Shown here one piece after another: positions 1 through 11,438 of a stretch of DNA of 41,225 nucleotides. The notes under the pieces were generated by a model. That model ran no database searches and was not told the DNA's origin. It saw only the letters and a program-made list of their open reading frames with translations. Made by a program: the position numbers and the translations under genes. Source of the stretch: Acidobacteria bacterium Ga0077553 (GTDB lineage: Bacteria; Acidobacteriota; Terriglobia; Bryobacterales; Bryobacteraceae); assembly GCA_001464575.1 (NCBI GenBank), contig LNFE01000222.1:1-41225 (forward strand). The letters are read 5' to 3'. Positions within the stretch are counted from its first letter, which is position 1, and every line of letters starts with the position of its first letter.

Positions 1-2822
<2,822 letters not shown>

Positions 2823-2840
2823 CAACGTACAGCAACAGCA

Positions 2841-2872
2841 GAAAACGGCCAGGCGAAAGCCTGGCCGTTTTC
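2841..2872 (+). terminator. Rho-independent terminator after rpoC
   Basis: A perfect 14-bp inverted repeat (2841-2854 with 2859-2872) is closed by a GAAA tetraloop. The stem is GC-rich at the apex with an A-tract on the left and a T-tract on the right, so it could work on both strands. It begins 18 bases after the rpoC stop codon. Confidence 0.93.
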
Positions 2873-2893
2873 ATGAAGGGGTACCTGGGGGCA

Positions 2894-4465
2894 GTGAACA
2901 GTCGAGTGAAAGGGTTATGGCGGGATCGCTCGTATCGCCTTGCGCTGGTTGTGTTTGGCTTGATCATTTTAGGCCTGCAGTACTTCGGAGGGGCGTATCA
3001 GGCCGAGTTCGACGGCCATGCCGATGAGGCCGCGCATCTCGTTTCGTCCCTGCTGGTGAGAGATTACCTGGGGCAATTTCCTTGGCCGTCGCCGATCCCG
3101 TGGGCCATGGACTACTACGTTCACTACCCCAAGGTGGCAATCGGGCATTGGCCGCCCGGCTACTACGCGGTGCAAGGAGTTTGGTGGTTGGTCTTCCCCC
3201 CGGGACGTGTGTCGGCGATGGCGCTGAACCTCCTCATGGGTCTATCGGTGATGACCCTGTTTTGGGTGCTGGGACGGCGGCTGGCTGTTTCTGGATTGCT
3301 CATCGGAGTGGCGGGTGTTGCCATGCTCTCCCTGCCCGTGATGCAGGAGGCGTTATCGCAGGTGATGGCGGAGTTGCCCTCGCTCCTGGCGGCGGCCTTC
3401 TTCCTCTGGGCCCTGACGCGCGTCCTCGAAAATCCTGGGCGCCCATCGCTCCTCGTCCTGTGGCTCGCCCTCTTCGCGGCATTCGCGGTGAAGCAGACTT
3501 CCGTTGGGTTGGCCGCCGCACCCGTGGCCGCCCTCGCTTTAGGCGGAGCTTGGCGGAGGTTGCCGCGAGGGCCCATGCTGGTTTGGCCGGCCATCGCCGC
3601 AGGCGCCGTCGGGCTGCTCCTGTACTGGCAATACGCCGGATCGATGAGACAGTTCCTCCGGTGGTCCGGAGTATTAGCCGCATCGAAGATGGCGTGGAGT
3701 TTGCCACAAGTCGGCACCGTGGTGGGTTGGGGTCTGATTGTGCTTGCAGCTGGAGGCCTGGTTATCGCATGGCAGCGGCGGGAGCCGGTCTTGGTCGCTT
3801 CGGTAGCTGTCGTTGTATCGTTCGCGCTCTGCTCCTACTTCGTCCGGGCGTTTCGCGAGCCGCGGCATTGGATCGCTTTGATTCCCCCGCTGTTTTTGCT
3901 GGCCATGGCGGCGTATCGCACGCTATCGGAAAGGACCCGATGGGCCCCAGCGGCGCTCCTGCTGGCCGTTCTCCTGTTGCCGCATCAATTTTATCGACAG
4001 AGCCCGGGCGGCTTTGGCGCGCTGGCAGCGCAGCTTCCTCAACCGGCGCGCATGTTGGTTTCCTCCTCGGTGGGATGGGCCGAGGGTCCATGGATCGCCG
4101 TCGTCGCGCTAGGCGAAAGGAGACCGGCAAGCGCAGTTCTCCGGGCGACGAAGCTGCTGGCCTCGACGGATTGGAACACGAAGAGGTATCAGGCCAAGGC
4201 GACGACGGCCGAGGAGGTGGAGCGGGTTCTGGATGAAGCGGGGATTGATGTGGTCGTGATTCATGACGATCCCCACGATCAGGGCAGACTGCCGCACCAT
4301 GGGTTACTGCGGGCCACGATGGCCGCGAGCGCCGGGTGGGGCCAGTGCGGGGCATCGGGCAATCTGGCTGCCTACTGCCGCCAAAGGCCGCCTCGCTATC
4401 CCAGAACACCCCTCCGGATCGACATCAACCGGATGGGCCTTGGTGCGCTTGAAGAGCCGTTGTAG
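2894..4465 (+). CDS. GT39-like (PMT/ArnT-type) membrane glycosyltransferase
   Basis: This is a polytopic membrane protein of about 523 residues with many hydrophobic helices. Its first extracytoplasmic loop contains ADEAAH, the acidic motif region expected in GT-C glycosyltransferases that use polyprenyl-phosphate sugars. A soluble C-terminal stretch (about the last 130 residues) follows the last helix. The donor and acceptor cannot be read from sequence. The frame is open back to an ATG at 2873, but that codon directly abuts the rpoC terminator stem and its ribosome site would lie in the hairpin. The GTG at 2894, preceded by GGGGG at 2887-2891, is a better start. The HD-GYP gene follows about 55 bases downstream. 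The family call is moderately sure. Confidence 0.72.
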   Translation: MNSRVKGLWRDRSYRLALVVFGLIILGLQYFGGAYQAEFDGHADEAAHLVSSLLVRDYLGQFPWPSPIPWAMDYYVHYPKVAIGHWPPGYYAVQGVWWLVFPPGRVSAMALNLLMGLSVMTLFWVLGRRLAVSGLLIGVAGVAMLSLPVMQEALSQVMAELPSLLAAAFFLWALTRVLENPGRPSLLVLWLALFAAFAVKQTSVGLAAAPVAALALGGAWRRLPRGPMLVWPAIAAGAVGLLLYWQYAGSMRQFLRWSGVLAASKMAWSLPQVGTVVGWGLIVLAAGGLVIAWQRREPVLVASVAVVVSFALCSYFVRAFREPRHWIALIPPLFLLAMAAYRTLSERTRWAPAALLLAVLLLPHQFYRQSPGGFGALAAQLPQPARMLVSSSVGWAEGPWIAVVALGERRPASAVLRATKLLASTDWNTKRYQAKATTAEEVERVLDEAGIDVVVIHDDPHDQGRLPHHGLLRATMAASAGWGQCGASGNLAAYCRQRPPRYPRTPLRIDINRMGLGALEEPL

Positions 4466-4520
4466 AGCGGACCCTTCTGGTGCATGGGCGCGGAAGGCAA
4501 GAGATTCCTTTAAGCGACGG

Positions 4521-5870
4521 TTGTATTCCCCTGATCAGCAGATTCTAGTCAGTGAGATTATCGCGGCGCTCTCGTACTCGCTCGATCTCACGCAAGGCCA
4601 AGCGGGCGGCCACGCGGTCCGTAGCTGCATCTTTGGTATACGGCTTGCCAATGAGCTCCGCCTGCCCCTGGCGGAACGGGCTGATTGGTCACGGACGGGG
4701 TGGGACTCGCTACGGTATGCCATTGCGCATGGGCATACGAATGCTCCGTTTGTGCAGCGGGTGGGGAAACAGTACCAGGCGGCGGTCACGCAAAAGCAGT
4801 CGCGCCGGGAATTAATGCAGATCCGCTGTGATCGGGGCACCCAGATTGCGCGGATGCTGGGTTTCGGGGAAACGGTGGCGGATGCGATTTTCTCTGGAGA
4901 CGAGCAGTGGGGCGGCGAGGGCTCTCCGCGGGGACTGCGGGCCGAGGAGATACCCCGGTTGTCCCGTATCCTGAACGTGGCGCAATCCTTTGAAGTGTTC
5001 TGGCGGGTTCGTGGCTTGGCTGCGGCAGAAGACATGATTGGGAAGCGAAGCGGACGCTGGTTCGACCCCGAGATCGTGGCTGCCTTGCGTTCGGCCATGC
5101 GGCGAGCCGGGTTCTGGGACGGGCTTTCCGAAGCCGATTGTCAGGCGACGGTGGTGGCGCTGGAGCCGCAGGAACGGGTCCTGAGCCTGGGTGAAGACCG
5201 GCTGGATAGCATCTGCCTGGGCTTTGCGGACATGATCGACGCCAAGACCCCCTTCACCTACCGGCACTCCAACGGGGTGGCCGATACGGAGGCGCGAGTT
5301 GCCGACACACTTTCCCTGCACCCGGATCAGAAACGGTTTCCGCGGCGAGCCGCCTTGCTGCATGACGTCGGCAAGCTGAGCGTACCCAACTCGATTCTCG
5401 AAAAGCCGGGGAAGCTGGATGCCGCCGAGTGGGAAGTGGTGCGGCAGCATCCGGCGCGGACGTTGGATATTCTCCAAAGGATCCCGGGCTTTACCGAGTT
5501 GAGTGAAGTGGCGGCCTCGCACCATGAGAAGTTAGACGGCTCGGGATACTTCCGGGGCTGGGGCGCGGAGCAGATGTCGCTGGAGGCCCGGATTCTGGTA
5601 GTGGCCGATATTTTCGACGCCTTGGCGGCGCGCCGCCCCTATCGCGATGCGAAGCCGCTTGAAGAGGTGTGGCGCATGATGGAGGCGGATGCGCCCAAAA
5701 AATTGGACGCCGATTGCGTGGCGGCGTTGAAGGCGACCAAAGGCGGCCGCGACCACGGCGCGGACGTGATCGCTCTCACCGACTCCTTACGGCAACTCTC
5801 GAACACGCTGACCGACGAGTTTTGCGCGGGAAATGCCGCCGCCGAGCTCTTGGCTAAGCCGGTGGCCTAG
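4521..5870 (+). CDS. HD-GYP domain phosphohydrolase (putative c-di-GMP phosphodiesterase)
   Basis: This is a soluble protein of about 449 residues. The C-terminal HD-GYP domain has HDVGK (His281-Asp282 counted from this start), the HP-x2-TLDIL helix, HHEKLDGSGY (from residue 334) and VADIFDALAARRPYR. The usual Pro of the GYP triplet is Phe (GYF). The N-terminal part contains LDLTQGQ-x2-GHA, which resembles the first half of tandem HD proteins but lacks an obvious second HD pair. It probably hydrolyses c-di-GMP or a related dinucleotide; the ligand is inferred. The start is uncertain: TTG at 4521 is chosen because the conserved region begins there, but the frame is open further upstream and no good Shine-Dalgarno sequence is seen. 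The stop shares a CTAG with the convergent sulfatase. Confidence 0.82.
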   Translation: MYSPDQQILVSEIIAALSYSLDLTQGQAGGHAVRSCIFGIRLANELRLPLAERADWSRTGWDSLRYAIAHGHTNAPFVQRVGKQYQAAVTQKQSRRELMQIRCDRGTQIARMLGFGETVADAIFSGDEQWGGEGSPRGLRAEEIPRLSRILNVAQSFEVFWRVRGLAAAEDMIGKRSGRWFDPEIVAALRSAMRRAGFWDGLSEADCQATVVALEPQERVLSLGEDRLDSICLGFADMIDAKTPFTYRHSNGVADTEARVADTLSLHPDQKRFPRRAALLHDVGKLSVPNSILEKPGKLDAAEWEVVRQHPARTLDILQRIPGFTELSEVAASHHEKLDGSGYFRGWGAEQMSLEARILVVADIFDALAARRPYRDAKPLEEVWRMMEADAPKKLDADCVAALKATKGGRDHGADVIALTDSLRQLSNTLTDEFCAGNAAAELLAKPVA

Positions 5871-7333
5871 GTGTCCCGATAGAGCTGACGGAGCCGGTCG
5901 AGTTCCGCCTTGAGTGTGGCGACGAGTGTATCCGTGCCAGTTTGGCCGTATGAATTCTGAAGCTCCTGCGGATCCTTGGCGAGGTCGAAAAGTTCCCAAA
6001 CATCGCCTTCAGCGTAGTAATGGATGAGCTTGTGCGTGGCGGTGCGGACGCCTCGGTGGGGGCCAATGCGATGGGGCGTGAAGAACTGGAAGCTGGGGTC
6101 CGACATCGCTTCGCGGCCCTTACCGGCCAGTTGCCAGGAGTTTTCGAAATAGGAGTAGTAGATCGACTGGCGCCAATCGGCGGGCGTCTGGCCGGATAGC
6201 ACGGGCCGCAGGCTCTGGCCTTGCATGGATGCCGGCTTGGGAACGCCGGCGTAGTCCAGGATGGTAGGCGCCATGTCGATATTCATCGCCATGGCCGGGG
6301 TAACTTGGCCGGCCGGGGCTCCCGGGGCGCGGACGAGGAGCGGCACGCGAAGCGACGGTTCGTACATGAATCGCTTGTCGTACCAGCCATGGTCGCCCAC
6401 GAAAAACCCGTTGTCGGAGGTGTAAATGATCAGGGTGTTGTCCGTGAGTTTCCGTTGGTCCAGATAGGCGAGGACCCGGCCGAGGTTGTCGTCCACCGCG
6501 GCGATGGCCCCATAGTAGTCCTTGACGAAGCGTTGATAGAGCCAGCGCTTCTTCGCGGCACGGGTTAAGTTGGCGGGGAGATCCTTGTAGTCGCCGGCGA
6601 TGGAGACGTCGAAGCGCATGTCCTCGGCTTCGGCCGCGACCTTGCGGGTTTGATAGTCATCGTCGAAGGTGGGCGGCAGCGGGATTTCGACGTCGTCATA
6701 AAGGTGGGCGAAGCGGGGTGGGGGCAGAAACGGGCGGTGCGGCGCTTTGTGCTGGTAGACGAGGCACCACGGCTTGTCCGATGGCTCCCGCAGGAAGTCG
6801 AGGGCGAAGTCCGTAGTGAGGTCGGTGGCGTAGCCGGAGTACTGCTTGCGGACGCCGTTCTCGATGAACTCGGGGTCGAAGTAGAGGCCTTGGCCGGGAA
6901 GGACGCGCCAGGTATCGAAGCCCACCGGGTCGTGCGAAAGGTGCCACTTCCCGACGATGCCGGTCCGGTAGCCGGCGGCCTGCAGAGCTTGTGGGTAGGT
7001 GATCAGCGAACGGTTGATGTTCTCGATCTGCCCCTTCATCTCCGAGTTGCCGCGGATGCCGTGTAAGTGGGAGTAACAGCCGGTAAGTACCGTTGCGCGG
7101 GACGGCGCGCAGAGCGAGTTCGTGACGAATGCGTTGTCAAAGCGCACGCCCTCGCGCCCAAGCCGGTCGATGTGCGGCGTCTTCACGAGCGGGTTGCCAT
7201 AGCAGCCAACGTGGCCGGCGGCATGGTCGTCGGTCATGATGAACAGGATGTTCGGGCGAGGCGCCGGGCTGGTGCAGGCGACCGTAGCCCCCAGAGTGGC
7301 CAAAAGGAAATCGCGGCGTCCGAGGCGGCTCAT
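5867..7333 (-). CDS. Secreted sulfatase (type I, Cys-type)
   Basis: This 488-residue arylsulfatase-family protein has TDDH near residue 34, the formylglycine motif CAPSR (Cys75, Arg79), GKWHL, and SDNG late in the catalytic domain, all calcium or active-site elements of the alkaline-phosphatase fold. The N-terminus has a twin arginine (RRDFLL, residues 6-11) followed by ATVAC at 16-20, so it may be a Tat-exported lipoprotein or a plain secreted enzyme. It would hydrolyse sulfate esters, probably on a glycan, once the Cys is matured to formylglycine; no maturase gene is present here. The ATG overlaps the stop of the PLP-enzyme gene by four bases, so the two are translationally coupled. The substrate cannot be deduced. 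Confidence 0.93.
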   Translation of the reverse strand: MSRLGRRDFLLATLGATVACTSPAPRPNILFIMTDDHAAGHVGCYGNPLVKTPHIDRLGREGVRFDNAFVTNSLCAPSRATVLTGCYSHLHGIRGNSEMKGQIENINRSLITYPQALQAAGYRTGIVGKWHLSHDPVGFDTWRVLPGQGLYFDPEFIENGVRKQYSGYATDLTTDFALDFLREPSDKPWCLVYQHKAPHRPFLPPPRFAHLYDDVEIPLPPTFDDDYQTRKVAAEAEDMRFDVSIAGDYKDLPANLTRAAKKRWLYQRFVKDYYGAIAAVDDNLGRVLAYLDQRKLTDNTLIIYTSDNGFFVGDHGWYDKRFMYEPSLRVPLLVRAPGAPAGQVTPAMAMNIDMAPTILDYAGVPKPASMQGQSLRPVLSGQTPADWRQSIYYSYFENSWQLAGKGREAMSDPSFQFFTPHRIGPHRGVRTATHKLIHYYAEGDVWELFDLAKDPQELQNSYGQTGTDTLVATLKAELDRLRQLYRDT

Positions 7334-8496
7334 GCGAAGATCTCCCGGATGCGCCGGGCCACGATGCGCTCCTCGCCCGGCTCGTTCATTAGGAAGGTGA
7401 TCTCAATGCCCTGGCCGCCGGGGCCGGGTAGGACCGCAATGCGCGGTTCGCCGTCGAGGAGGCGTTGGATGACCGCCGCCGTCGAGAGGGAGCGGCTGGA
7501 CTCGTCCCACGTGGCGATCACGCGGTGGACGCGGCGCCCACGTTCGAACAGGGCCTTTTCCACGTGGAGCTTGGCTTTGCGGAGTTCGCCCATCACGTAA
7601 TTGGCTTGGCGTTCGGACTCGCGGTCCAGCGCGGCGAAGTCGAGCCGGGAGTACTTTTCGAGCGCCGCGAGGAGGCCGATCATCTCCTCTTTGTTCACCT
7701 TCATGCCGCGGCCTTGCGAGTCGGAGTGGGGGCTCGAGTTGAGCCACGCCGCCGCAAGCAGGTCCCGGCGCCCCGCCAGCACCCCGGTGCTCTGCGGGCC
7801 GCGGACATGCTTGCCGCCGCTAAACGCGAGCATGTCGACGCCGGTGGCGGCGACGCGCGGAATGTTGTCCCAACTCGGGAGGAGGTTGGCGGCGTCGACC
7901 AGGATCGGGATGCCGGCTTTCTTCGCGAGGGCGACGCATTCGGGGAGCGGCACCGGCGTCTCCCAGGCCCAGTCGCCGCGGGTGCCGCCCAGGTAATAGA
8001 TCATGGCCACATTCGGGGTGAGTGCGTTGATGAACGCATCCCGGCTATCGACTTCGACAATGCGGACGCCGGCACTGCGGACGGCGTGGTCGTAACCGTT
8101 CCGATGTGGCTTTTGGATAATGACTTCGGTCTTCATGCCGGACAGGTCGGGAAGGCGGCGCACCTTGGCGGTGTCGGAGCCGGTGAGGCAGGCGTACGTG
8201 CCGAGGGCAATCGCGCCGGCGGTGCCCGACGTGACCAGGGCGGACTCCGTGCCACAGAGCTTGGCCAAACGCTCCCCCACGGCGTCTTTCACTTCGGCAA
8301 GGACGGCAAACTCCTTGGCGGCTTCCGCCATGATGGACTGGATCTCGGGCCACATGCGGGAGGCGCCGACCGTCGTCACGGGGCCCTGAAAGTTCAGAAC
8401 GGGGCGAATGCCGAGTTCGGCATAGGGACTGCGGGGTTTGGCCGTAGCCACGCCCATGGCGGAGAGGAGGGGAAAGAACCAACGGCGCGCAAGCAT
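7330..8496 (-). CDS. SelA/DgaE-like fold-type I PLP enzyme with an export signal
   Basis: This 388-residue protein is related to the selenocysteine synthase/D-glucosaminate-6-phosphate ammonia-lyase group. It has SGTAGA (90-95, phosphate cradle), VDAAN (Asp201, pyridine nitrogen contact) and SGGKHVRGPQSTG, with Lys229 as the predicted Schiff-base lysine. Residues 1-19 look like a signal peptide: ARRWFF, a hydrophobic stretch, then ATA-KP. An RR-type signal would allow export of a folded, cofactor-loaded enzyme by Tat. It is the first gene of a coupled pair with the sulfatase (ATGA overlap at 7330-7333). The substrate is unknown; an amino sugar or amino acid is a guess from context. True selenium transfer to tRNA is unlikely for an exported protein. 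The family call is fairly sure, the function is not. Confidence 0.8.
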   Translation of the reverse strand: MLARRWFFPLLSAMGVATAKPRSPYAELGIRPVLNFQGPVTTVGASRMWPEIQSIMAEAAKEFAVLAEVKDAVGERLAKLCGTESALVTSGTAGAIALGTYACLTGSDTAKVRRLPDLSGMKTEVIIQKPHRNGYDHAVRSAGVRIVEVDSRDAFINALTPNVAMIYYLGGTRGDWAWETPVPLPECVALAKKAGIPILVDAANLLPSWDNIPRVAATGVDMLAFSGGKHVRGPQSTGVLAGRRDLLAAAWLNSSPHSDSQGRGMKVNKEEMIGLLAALEKYSRLDFAALDRESERQANYVMGELRKAKLHVEKALFERGRRVHRVIATWDESSRSLSTAAVIQRLLDGEPRIAVLPGPGGQGIEITFLMNEPGEERIVARRIREIFA

Positions 8497-8544
8497 TCCA
8501 GCATCTTATCCTCATTGGCGGGGTCCCGATCGATCCTGTAAGCT

Positions 8545-8550
8545 TAGAAT
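8545..8550 (+). promoter_or_regulatory. Possible -10 element (TAGAAT) for the beta-propeller gene
   Basis: TAGAAT lies three bases before the ATG at 8554, in the 57-bp gap between divergent genes. If it is used, the transcript would have almost no leader. No convincing -35 box is seen, so this is weak. Confidence 0.3.
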
Positions 8551-8553
8551 CGA

Positions 8554-9981
8554 ATGCGGCTTTCGCGGCGAGAGTGGATCGGTGGGGCGGCGGCCAGTTG
8601 GGCATTCGCCGCGGAATCGCCGATCGCTATCGGCAGTCGCCGGGAGCTGTTCCTTGACTCCTTCCTGATCGAAAAACTGACCGGCGCGGAACTACGCCTT
8701 GGCGCACCCGTCGACGCTGGTACCGCCTTCTCCTTTGACCGGCCGTGGGAGGAACGCTTCTGCAACTACGTCACCGTGATCCCCGACGGCGATCTCGTGC
8801 GCCTCTACTACCGCGGCGTACCGAATGCAGGCGCCGATGGCCGCGGCGACGAGGTCTACTGCTATGCCGAGTCCCCCGCCGGCGGCGCGCAATTCTCCCG
8901 GCCCTCGCTCCGCCTCCACGAAGTGCGCGGCACCCGCGAAAACAACGTCATCCTGGCCGGTACCCCGCCGCTGCAACACAACTTTTCGCCGTTTCTCGAT
9001 ACCCGTCCCGGCGTCGACCGCGCCAGCCGCTTTAAGGGTATCGCCGGCACGAGCAAGAGTGGCCTGGTCGCCTTTCAGTCCGGCGACGGCGTGCATTGGA
9101 GCCCTATCCGTCCAGAGCCGATCTTCCGGGATGGGGCGTTCGACTCGCAGAATCTCGCCTTTTGGTCGGAAGCCGAAAAGCGGTATGTGCTCTACTACCG
9201 AACGTTCAAGAAGATCGGCGGCACCGGCTACCGCTGGATCTCCCGCGCGGTCAGTTCTAATTTCGTCGATTGGGAAAACCAGGGGGAAATGACCTTCGGC
9301 GATGCGCCCCCCGAGCATCTGTACACCAATCAAACTAGCGCCTACTTCCGGGCTCCGCACCTTTACGTTGCCTTGGCGGCACGCTTCCTGCCGGGCCGCC
9401 AAGTGCTGACCGAAGCCGAGGCGCGCGCCATCAACGTCGATCCGGGATACTTCAAGGATTGCTCGGATGCCGTCCTGCTCACCTCGCGCGGCGGCACCAA
9501 GTATGACCGGACCTTCCTCGATGCCTTCCTTCGCCCTGGCCTGGGCATGGAGAATTGGGTATCTCGTTCGAACTATCCGGCGCTGAATGTTATCCCCGCG
9601 GGCACCGGGCAAATGGCCTTCTTCGTGGTCAGAAACTATGGCCAGCCTTCCATCCATCTGCGCCGGTACACCATGCGTCTCGACGGCTTCGCCTCCGTCC
9701 ACGCCGGTTACCGCGGCGGGGAGATGCTGAGCAAAGTGTTCACCTATGCGGGAGAGGAGCTCGCCGCGAATTTCTCGACGTCGGCCCCCGGCGGCGTGCG
9801 ATTCACGTTGGAAGATCCGTCCGGCGCGAAGCTGGCCGAATCGGTTGAGTTAGTTGGTGATGAGATCGCCCGCACGGTGCGCTGGCAAGGCGGCGCCCGG
9901 ATCGGTGCCTGGGCGGGCCAGCCCGTCCGCCTGCGGGCCACGCTCAAAGACGCCGACCTTTATGCCATCAAGTTCGGTTGA
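8554..9981 (+). CDS. Secreted beta-propeller protein (GH32/GH43-like fold)
   Basis: This 475-residue protein has an RR signal (SRREWIG, then a short hydrophobic run ending AFA). The body has repeated blade-like segments with W/Y/D-rich signatures such as SGDGVHWSPI, AEKRYVLYYRTF, FVDWENQGE, SRSNYPALNVIP and IHLRRYTMRLDGFASV. These are typical of the five-bladed propeller proteins often annotated as glycosyl hydrolases in Acidobacteriota and Planctomycetota. The last roughly 90 residues form a beta-sandwich-like module. Catalytic acids cannot be assigned safely. It stands alone on the plus strand between two minus-strand sulfatase operons, so a role in glycan binding or hydrolysis is plausible. 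It is divergent from the PLP gene and convergent with the next sulfatase, two bases away. Confidence 0.72.
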   Translation: MRLSRREWIGGAAASWAFAAESPIAIGSRRELFLDSFLIEKLTGAELRLGAPVDAGTAFSFDRPWEERFCNYVTVIPDGDLVRLYYRGVPNAGADGRGDEVYCYAESPAGGAQFSRPSLRLHEVRGTRENNVILAGTPPLQHNFSPFLDTRPGVDRASRFKGIAGTSKSGLVAFQSGDGVHWSPIRPEPIFRDGAFDSQNLAFWSEAEKRYVLYYRTFKKIGGTGYRWISRAVSSNFVDWENQGEMTFGDAPPEHLYTNQTSAYFRAPHLYVALAARFLPGRQVLTEAEARAINVDPGYFKDCSDAVLLTSRGGTKYDRTFLDAFLRPGLGMENWVSRSNYPALNVIPAGTGQMAFFVVRNYGQPSIHLRRYTMRLDGFASVHAGYRGGEMLSKVFTYAGEELAANFSTSAPGGVRFTLEDPSGAKLAESVELVGDEIARTVRWQGGARIGAWAGQPVRLRATLKDADLYAIKFG

Positions 9982-9983
9982 GA

Positions 9984-11438
9984 CTACTTCTCGAGGGCCT
10001 TCGGAAACGGAGCCGCCTTGGGTCCCTTGGGGTTCCGCAGATTGTTGACTCCGCCCTTATCCCGGTAGAGCGGCATGCTCATTCCGTCGGTGCTTTCGAG
10101 AATCTCGAACAGCCGCTGATTCATGCGTTTGACGATCTCCTGATGCGCCGGGCTCTTGATCAGGTTATGTAACTCGTGCGGATCTTCCTTGATGTCATAT
10201 AACTCATCGAGGTCCCAGATGCCGTGATACCGGATGTACTTATACTGGTCCGTCCGCAGCGCATGGATTGTCGGCGTCTGCGGGAAGTTCCGCTCCCAGT
10301 AGTATTCGTAGAGCAGGGAATCGCGCCACGCGACCGGCTGCCCTTTCAGCAGCGGCAAAAAGCTCGCCCCGTCGCCGCCCGCGGGCGCGGGAACTCCGGC
10401 TGCGTCCAGCACGGTCGGCATGATGTCGAGATTGGCCACCACCTGGGGCAGCGTCTGGCCGCCCCGGAACAGCTCCGGGCAGCGCGCCAGCATCGGCACC
10501 CGCATGGACTCCTCATACGCGGTTCGTTTGTCGATCAAACCGTGCTCGCCAAACGCAAAGCCGTTATCGCCCATGTAAATCACCAGCGTCGAATCGAGCT
10601 CGCCCCGCTGCTTCAACAACGCCAGCACCCGGCCCACGCTCTCGTCCACCGCGCACAGCGACTCGGCGTAGCGCTTGTAGTACTCTTCAATGTCGAGTGT
10701 GGAGTGGTAGGGATAGTCCACGCCGTGCCAGCTATTCCGCTGGTTCTGCACCCACATCGGGCGATTGATCGCCTCGGCATTCAGCGAGGCCGGCGGCACG
10801 AACTTCGCGTCCTTAAACTTTCCCTTGTGGCGCTCAGCGGGGATGAACTCAGCGTGGACGGCCTTGTGCGAAAGGTAAACGAAGTACGGCCCGGTCTGCT
10901 TTTGAATGAAATCGAGGGCGTAGTCGGTCAGTTCGTCCGTAATGTAACCCTTCTGGGCTACCTTTTTCCCGTCGACGTTCAGGCCGTTGGCGCTGGGCAG
11001 ATAAGTGCCTTGACCGCGGAACGACACCCAGCGATCAAACCCCGGTTGCGGTGCATCCGATTCGCCGCCCATATGCCATTTGCCAATAAACGCTGTCTTG
11101 TAGCCGGCCTTCTGCAAATAGCTCGAAAAGTAAGTCGTGCCGGCCGGAATGGCGGTGTTGTTATCGACGATCTTATGTTTGTGCGCGTACTTACCCGTCA
11201 ATACGGTGGCCCGCGAGGGAGAGCAGAGCGCCGTGGTGACAAACGCGTTCTTCAGGTAAGCGCCGTCGCGCGCCAGCGAGTCCAGATGCGGCGTTTCAAG
11301 AAACGGTTGACCCTTCAAGAACCCGAGCGCGTCATAGCGATGATCGTCCGTCAGGATGAAGATGATGTTACGCGGCTTCCGGGGCGTCTGCGCGGCGGCG
11401 AGGGCGGGTAGGGCTTGCAGGAAGGTACGGCGGTTCAT
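9984..11438 (-). CDS. Secreted sulfatase (type I, Cys-type)
   Basis: This 484-residue sulfatase has an RR N-terminus (NRRTFLQAL) and probable cleavage near AAAQ. Key sites are LTDDH (about 29-33), CSPSR with Cys72 as formylglycine precursor, GKWHM, the MGDNGFAFGEHG segment and a C-terminal KYIRYHGIWDLDELYDI block. That layout is common in iduronate/heparan-type and related sulfatases, but this does not fix the substrate. It is the second gene of a pair with the M20 peptidase; their ATGA overlap at 11435-11438 implies translational coupling. Context suggests desulfation of an extracellular glycan together with the neighbouring propeller protein. Confidence 0.93.
   Translation of the reverse strand: MNRRTFLQALPALAAAQTPRKPRNIIFILTDDHRYDALGFLKGQPFLETPHLDSLARDGAYLKNAFVTTALCSPSRATVLTGKYAHKHKIVDNNTAIPAGTTYFSSYLQKAGYKTAFIGKWHMGGESDAPQPGFDRWVSFRGQGTYLPSANGLNVDGKKVAQKGYITDELTDYALDFIQKQTGPYFVYLSHKAVHAEFIPAERHKGKFKDAKFVPPASLNAEAINRPMWVQNQRNSWHGVDYPYHSTLDIEEYYKRYAESLCAVDESVGRVLALLKQRGELDSTLVIYMGDNGFAFGEHGLIDKRTAYEESMRVPMLARCPELFRGGQTLPQVVANLDIMPTVLDAAGVPAPAGGDGASFLPLLKGQPVAWRDSLLYEYYWERNFPQTPTIHALRTDQYKYIRYHGIWDLDELYDIKEDPHELHNLIKSPAHQEIVKRMNQRLFEILESTDGMSMPLYRDKGGVNNLRNPKGPKAAPFPKALEK

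Noticed and set aside
3082..4236. A 384-codon frame inside the GT39-like gene
   Set aside because: Low-complexity Arg/Gly/Ala-rich translation with no domain, while the other frame encodes a coherent membrane protein.
7330..8496. Bona fide selenocysteine synthase (selA) and hence a selenoprotein system
   Set aside because: There is an export-type N-terminus and no selB, selC or selD nearby; the family includes other lyases.
7465..8541. A 358-codon plus-strand frame opposite the PLP-enzyme gene
   Set aside because: It is the antisense shadow of the SelA-like gene; its translation has no motif and the true gene has intact PLP residues.
10224..11411. A 395-codon plus-strand frame opposite the second sulfatase
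   Set aside because: Antisense shadow of a certain sulfatase; no recognisable product.
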